Source of the DNA: JAJRRL01 sp047404195
GTDB taxonomy: Bacteria > Pseudomonadota > Gammaproteobacteria > JAJRRL01
DNA length: 15,651 nt
Assembly: GCA_047404195.1 (NCBI GenBank)
Contig: JBDOIU010000009.1
Coordinates: 1-15,651, forward strand
Direction of reading: 5' to 3'
The notes under the pieces are model-generated. The model saw nothing but the letters and a program-made list of their open reading frames with translations. It was not told the DNA's origin and did no database searches. Positions 13,180 through 15,651 of the stretch are shown piece by piece (positions within the stretch are counted from its first letter, which is position 1; every line of letters begins with the position of its first letter). A program made the position numbers and the translations under genes.

Positions 13180-15216
13180 ATGCAACTACCTTCCTTTTCC
13201 AATATCGACTACTCACAAATTGTGTCTGAACTGCAACAGATTCTCAATGAGAATATGGCCGCCTTAAACAACTTGCTCGAGACGGTGCAGCCTTACACTT
13301 GGGCATCTCTGATTGCACCACTGGAAGAGCAAGATGATCGATTAGAAAAGTTTTGGTCACGTATATCTCACCTTAACCACGTCAAAAACTGCGATGCTTT
13401 GCGTGATGTTTACAACCAATGCTTACCACTACTCACCGAATATAGCACCACCTTGTCGCATCATCGCGGCCTATTCGATGCATATACAGTCATTCACCAG
13501 GATGCCACTTTTTCTGAGCTAACGCTGGCTCAAAAGAAAAGCATTGATAATGCATTGCGTGATTTTCGACTTGCTGGCGTTGATTTACCAGACGCTGATA
13601 AAGCAACCGTGGCGTCACTCTCGCAAGATCTCGCACAATTGTGCAACCAATTTTCGAACAATGTACTGGACGCGACCCGGGCATGGCATTGCCATGTCAC
13701 AGACGCAGCGATGCTGGCTGGCATTCCAGAGCACGTACAACAAGCAGCTAAAAAAGCAGCGCAAGATGCCAGCAAAGAGGGTTGGTGCTTTGAGCTGGAT
13801 ATGCCAATTTACTATCCTGTTATGTGCCATGCGCAAGATCGGTCATTACGTGAGCAAATGCACCGCGCATATATTACGCGTGCCTCAGACGCAGGCCCAT
13901 GTGCCGGGCAACACGATAATGGCAGCATCATGCGAAACATTCTGACAAAGCGACAACAATTGGCAAACACCCTCGGGTTCAAACACTACGCCGAATACGC
14001 TTTGGCAACGCGCATGGCCAACAGCGCCAATGAAGTGATCGCATTTCTGGATAAATTAGTAGCTGCCAGTCGCCCGAAAGCACAACAAGAGCTGGCTGAA
14101 CTGGCTGAATTTGCCAGCAAATCCCTGCAAATTGAAACACTAGATGCCTGGGACATGGCTTATGCGTCTGAACAATATCGACAAACCGCCTACGATGTAT
14201 CACAGGAAACACTGCGACCTTACTTTCCTTTAGCACAAGTTCTGGATACTTTTTATTGGCTGCTGAATGAACTTTTTGGCATTCAAGTCGAAACAGTTGA
14301 TCACAGCGATACGCCACATCCCGATAGCAGTATCATCCGCCTCAATGACAGTGAGGGCACCTGTCGCAGCATCTGCTACCTTGACTGCTACGCACGTGAG
14401 AAAAAAAATGGGGGGGCTTGGATGGCAGATCTGCAAGGTAGACGCCGCACCCATGCTGGTGAGACCCAAATTCCTATCGCGTTGGTCAACTGTAACTTCA
14501 CGCCACCCACAGCAGAGCGTCCTTGCTTGCTCACCTTTGACGAAGTTGAAACACTATTCCATGAATTTGGCCATGCCCTGCAACACATGCTCACTACCGT
14601 AGACGTACCAGATGTTGCCGGTATCAGCGGTATTCCCTGGGATGCTGTTGAGTTCCCGAGTCAATTTATGGAGCATTGGGCTTGGCAGCCAGCGGTGCTT
14701 GAGCGGATGGCAAAACACTACCAAACAGGTGAAGTATTACCAGCTGATATGCAAGATAAAATGCATCGAGCACGCCATTTCCAAGCAGCCATGACCACGT
14801 GTAGACAGCTGGAACTCGCACATTTTGACATGACACTACACCAACAGCCTGTGAGTGATGATCCACATCACATTCAAACCGTACTGGATGCCTCACGACA
14901 ACGTATCAGTGTCACACCCATTGCTAACCCGAACCGCTTTCAAAATAGTTTTTCACATATCTTTGCTGGTGGTTATGCTGCCGGCTACTACAGCTATAAA
15001 TGGGCAGAAGTCATGGCGGTGGATGCTTTTTATCACTTTATCGACCATGGTGTCTTCAACCAAGATATCGCACAACGCTTTTTACAGTGCGTCCTTGAGC
15101 CAGGCGGCTCTGAAGAACCTGATGTGCTCTTCCAACGCTTTGCCGGCCGACAACCTGACCCAATGACACTACTGCGACACGATCAAATTATTGACGCGGT
15201 GACTGTTGATGGCTAA
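13180..15216 (+). CDS. prlC: Oligopeptidase A, M3 family zinc metallopeptidase
   Basis: PrlC degrades small peptides in the cytoplasm, including signal-peptide remnants. Translation from ATG 13180 gives 678 residues, against 680 in E. coli, and begins MQLPSFSNIDY, the place where family members start (LPPF motif). The catalytic zinc site is HEFGH at 461-465, with Glu491 in the sequence VEFPSQFMEHW as third ligand. The C-terminal region holds FSHIFAGGYAAGYYSYKWAEVMA, a conserved stretch lining the active site. EKKNGGAWM near residue 407 is conserved and contains runs of eight A and seven G that stay in frame. The frame is open upstream to 13084, but that extension covers the promoter. Its stop overlaps rpiA by eight bases. 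Confidence 0.97.
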   Translation: MQLPSFSNIDYSQIVSELQQILNENMAALNNLLETVQPYTWASLIAPLEEQDDRLEKFWSRISHLNHVKNCDALRDVYNQCLPLLTEYSTTLSHHRGLFDAYTVIHQDATFSELTLAQKKSIDNALRDFRLAGVDLPDADKATVASLSQDLAQLCNQFSNNVLDATRAWHCHVTDAAMLAGIPEHVQQAAKKAAQDASKEGWCFELDMPIYYPVMCHAQDRSLREQMHRAYITRASDAGPCAGQHDNGSIMRNILTKRQQLANTLGFKHYAEYALATRMANSANEVIAFLDKLVAASRPKAQQELAELAEFASKSLQIETLDAWDMAYASEQYRQTAYDVSQETLRPYFPLAQVLDTFYWLLNELFGIQVETVDHSDTPHPDSSIIRLNDSEGTCRSICYLDCYAREKKNGGAWMADLQGRRRTHAGETQIPIALVNCNFTPPTAERPCLLTFDEVETLFHEFGHALQHMLTTVDVPDVAGISGIPWDAVEFPSQFMEHWAWQPAVLERMAKHYQTGEVLPADMQDKMHRARHFQAAMTTCRQLELAHFDMTLHQQPVSDDPHHIQTVLDASRQRISVTPIANPNRFQNSFSHIFAGGYAAGYYSYKWAEVMAVDAFYHFIDHGVFNQDIAQRFLQCVLEPGGSEEPDVLFQRFAGRQPDPMTLLRHDQIIDAVTVDG

Positions 15217-15651
15217 ACAAAACAAAGAAAAAAAACACGCTGCCGAGGCCGCACTCAACTACCTCAGAAACCAAGCGGTGATTGGTATTGGTACCGGCTC
15301 GACAGTCAATGCTTTAATAGACTGCTTACCGAGCATCCAAGCAACGTTGGGTGCAGTTGTGGCCAGCTCAGCTGCCAGCCAACAACGACTAGAAAGGCTG
15401 GGCATCCGTGTTGATCCTGCCAATGCTCACAGCCATATTGATGTCTATGTCGATGGTGCCGATGAGTTTGACCCACACGGTCGCTTAATTAAAGGCGGTG
15501 GTGGTGCCATGACAGGCGAAAAAATTTGCACTTGTCTCGCAAAACGCTTTATCTGCATTGTCGATAGCAAGAAAGCCGTGCCTGTTCTTGGACAATTCCC
15601 AGTCGCCGTCGAAGTATTGCCCATGGCACGTAGCCAAGTAGCCAGACAACT
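15209..15651 (+). CDS. rpiA: Ribose-5-phosphate isomerase A, 3' end outside the window
   Basis: RpiA interconverts ribose 5-phosphate and ribulose 5-phosphate in the non-oxidative pentose phosphate pathway. The first 147 residues are present. They show the phosphate loop GIGTGSTV (GTGST 28-32), DGADE (82-86) and KGGGGA (95-100) with Glu104, so the residues known from E. coli RpiA as catalytic (two Asp, Lys, Glu) are kept. ATG 15209 overlaps the last codons of prlC, so both are likely translated from one mRNA with coupling. A run of eight A at 15228-15235 falls in the N-terminal Lys-rich tail and is in frame. The gene continues past the right edge. Confidence 0.97.
   Translation, partial: MAKQNKEKKHAAEAALNYLRNQAVIGIGTGSTVNALIDCLPSIQATLGAVVASSAASQQRLERLGIRVDPANAHSHIDVYVDGADEFDPHGRLIKGGGGAMTGEKICTCLAKRFICIVDSKKAVPVLGQFPVAVEVLPMARSQVARQ

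Noticed and set aside
14401..14416. A8-T-G7 tract in prlC as a frameshift site
   Set aside because: The reading frame and the conserved GGAWM element continue straight through it.

Overview
The window reads as a chromosomal segment of a Gram-negative bacterium, most likely a gammaproteobacterium. It carries lpxC (lipid A synthesis), an oligopeptidase A of the E. coli PrlC type, rpiA, engB, a full-length secA with the C-terminal zinc-binding tail, and a DciA/DUF721 gene beside secA. Several long genes have no family I recognise. Together with pieces of a VirB-type secretion system, these suggest a host-associated or intracellular lifestyle; that last step is inference.

Layout from left to right. 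(1) 1-142, minus: the N-terminus of what looks like an ABC-transporter permease, with a good promoter but a frame break in a run of eight A. (2) 274-912, minus: engB with an extended -10 promoter. (3) 1007-5183, minus: three genes. A K/E/A-repeat protein with a C-terminal membrane hairpin comes first, then a VirB8-like protein, then a long polytopic membrane protein split into two frames at a run of eight T. (4) 5184-5500: a divergent intergenic region with nested inverted repeats. (5) 5501-6528, plus: a 56-aa lipoprotein (VirB7-like) overlapping a VirB6/TrbL-like membrane protein. (6) 6564-9278, minus: secA. (7) 9399-9863, plus: dciA, divergent from secA across a perfect 15-bp palindrome. (8) 9865-12081, minus: two orphan membrane proteins that appear to be diverged paralogues, separated by a region of 10-bp repeats. 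(9) 12185-13045, minus: lpxC, divergent from (10) the prlC-rpiA operon on the plus strand; rpiA runs off the right edge.

How the genes fit together. The core genes keep the familiar lpxC / DUF721 / secA neighbourhood of gammaproteobacteria, but two orphan genes sit between lpxC and dciA and secA points toward dciA's opposite side. The left half holds inner-membrane parts of a type IV secretion system (VirB6, VirB7-like, VirB8) on two divergent units. With them are proteins built as a long soluble region plus membrane segments, an architecture seen in some secreted effectors. No T4SS ATPase, pilin, coupling protein or relaxase is visible, so a complete system cannot be claimed. No tRNA, rRNA, CRISPR array, insertion sequence or transposase was seen.
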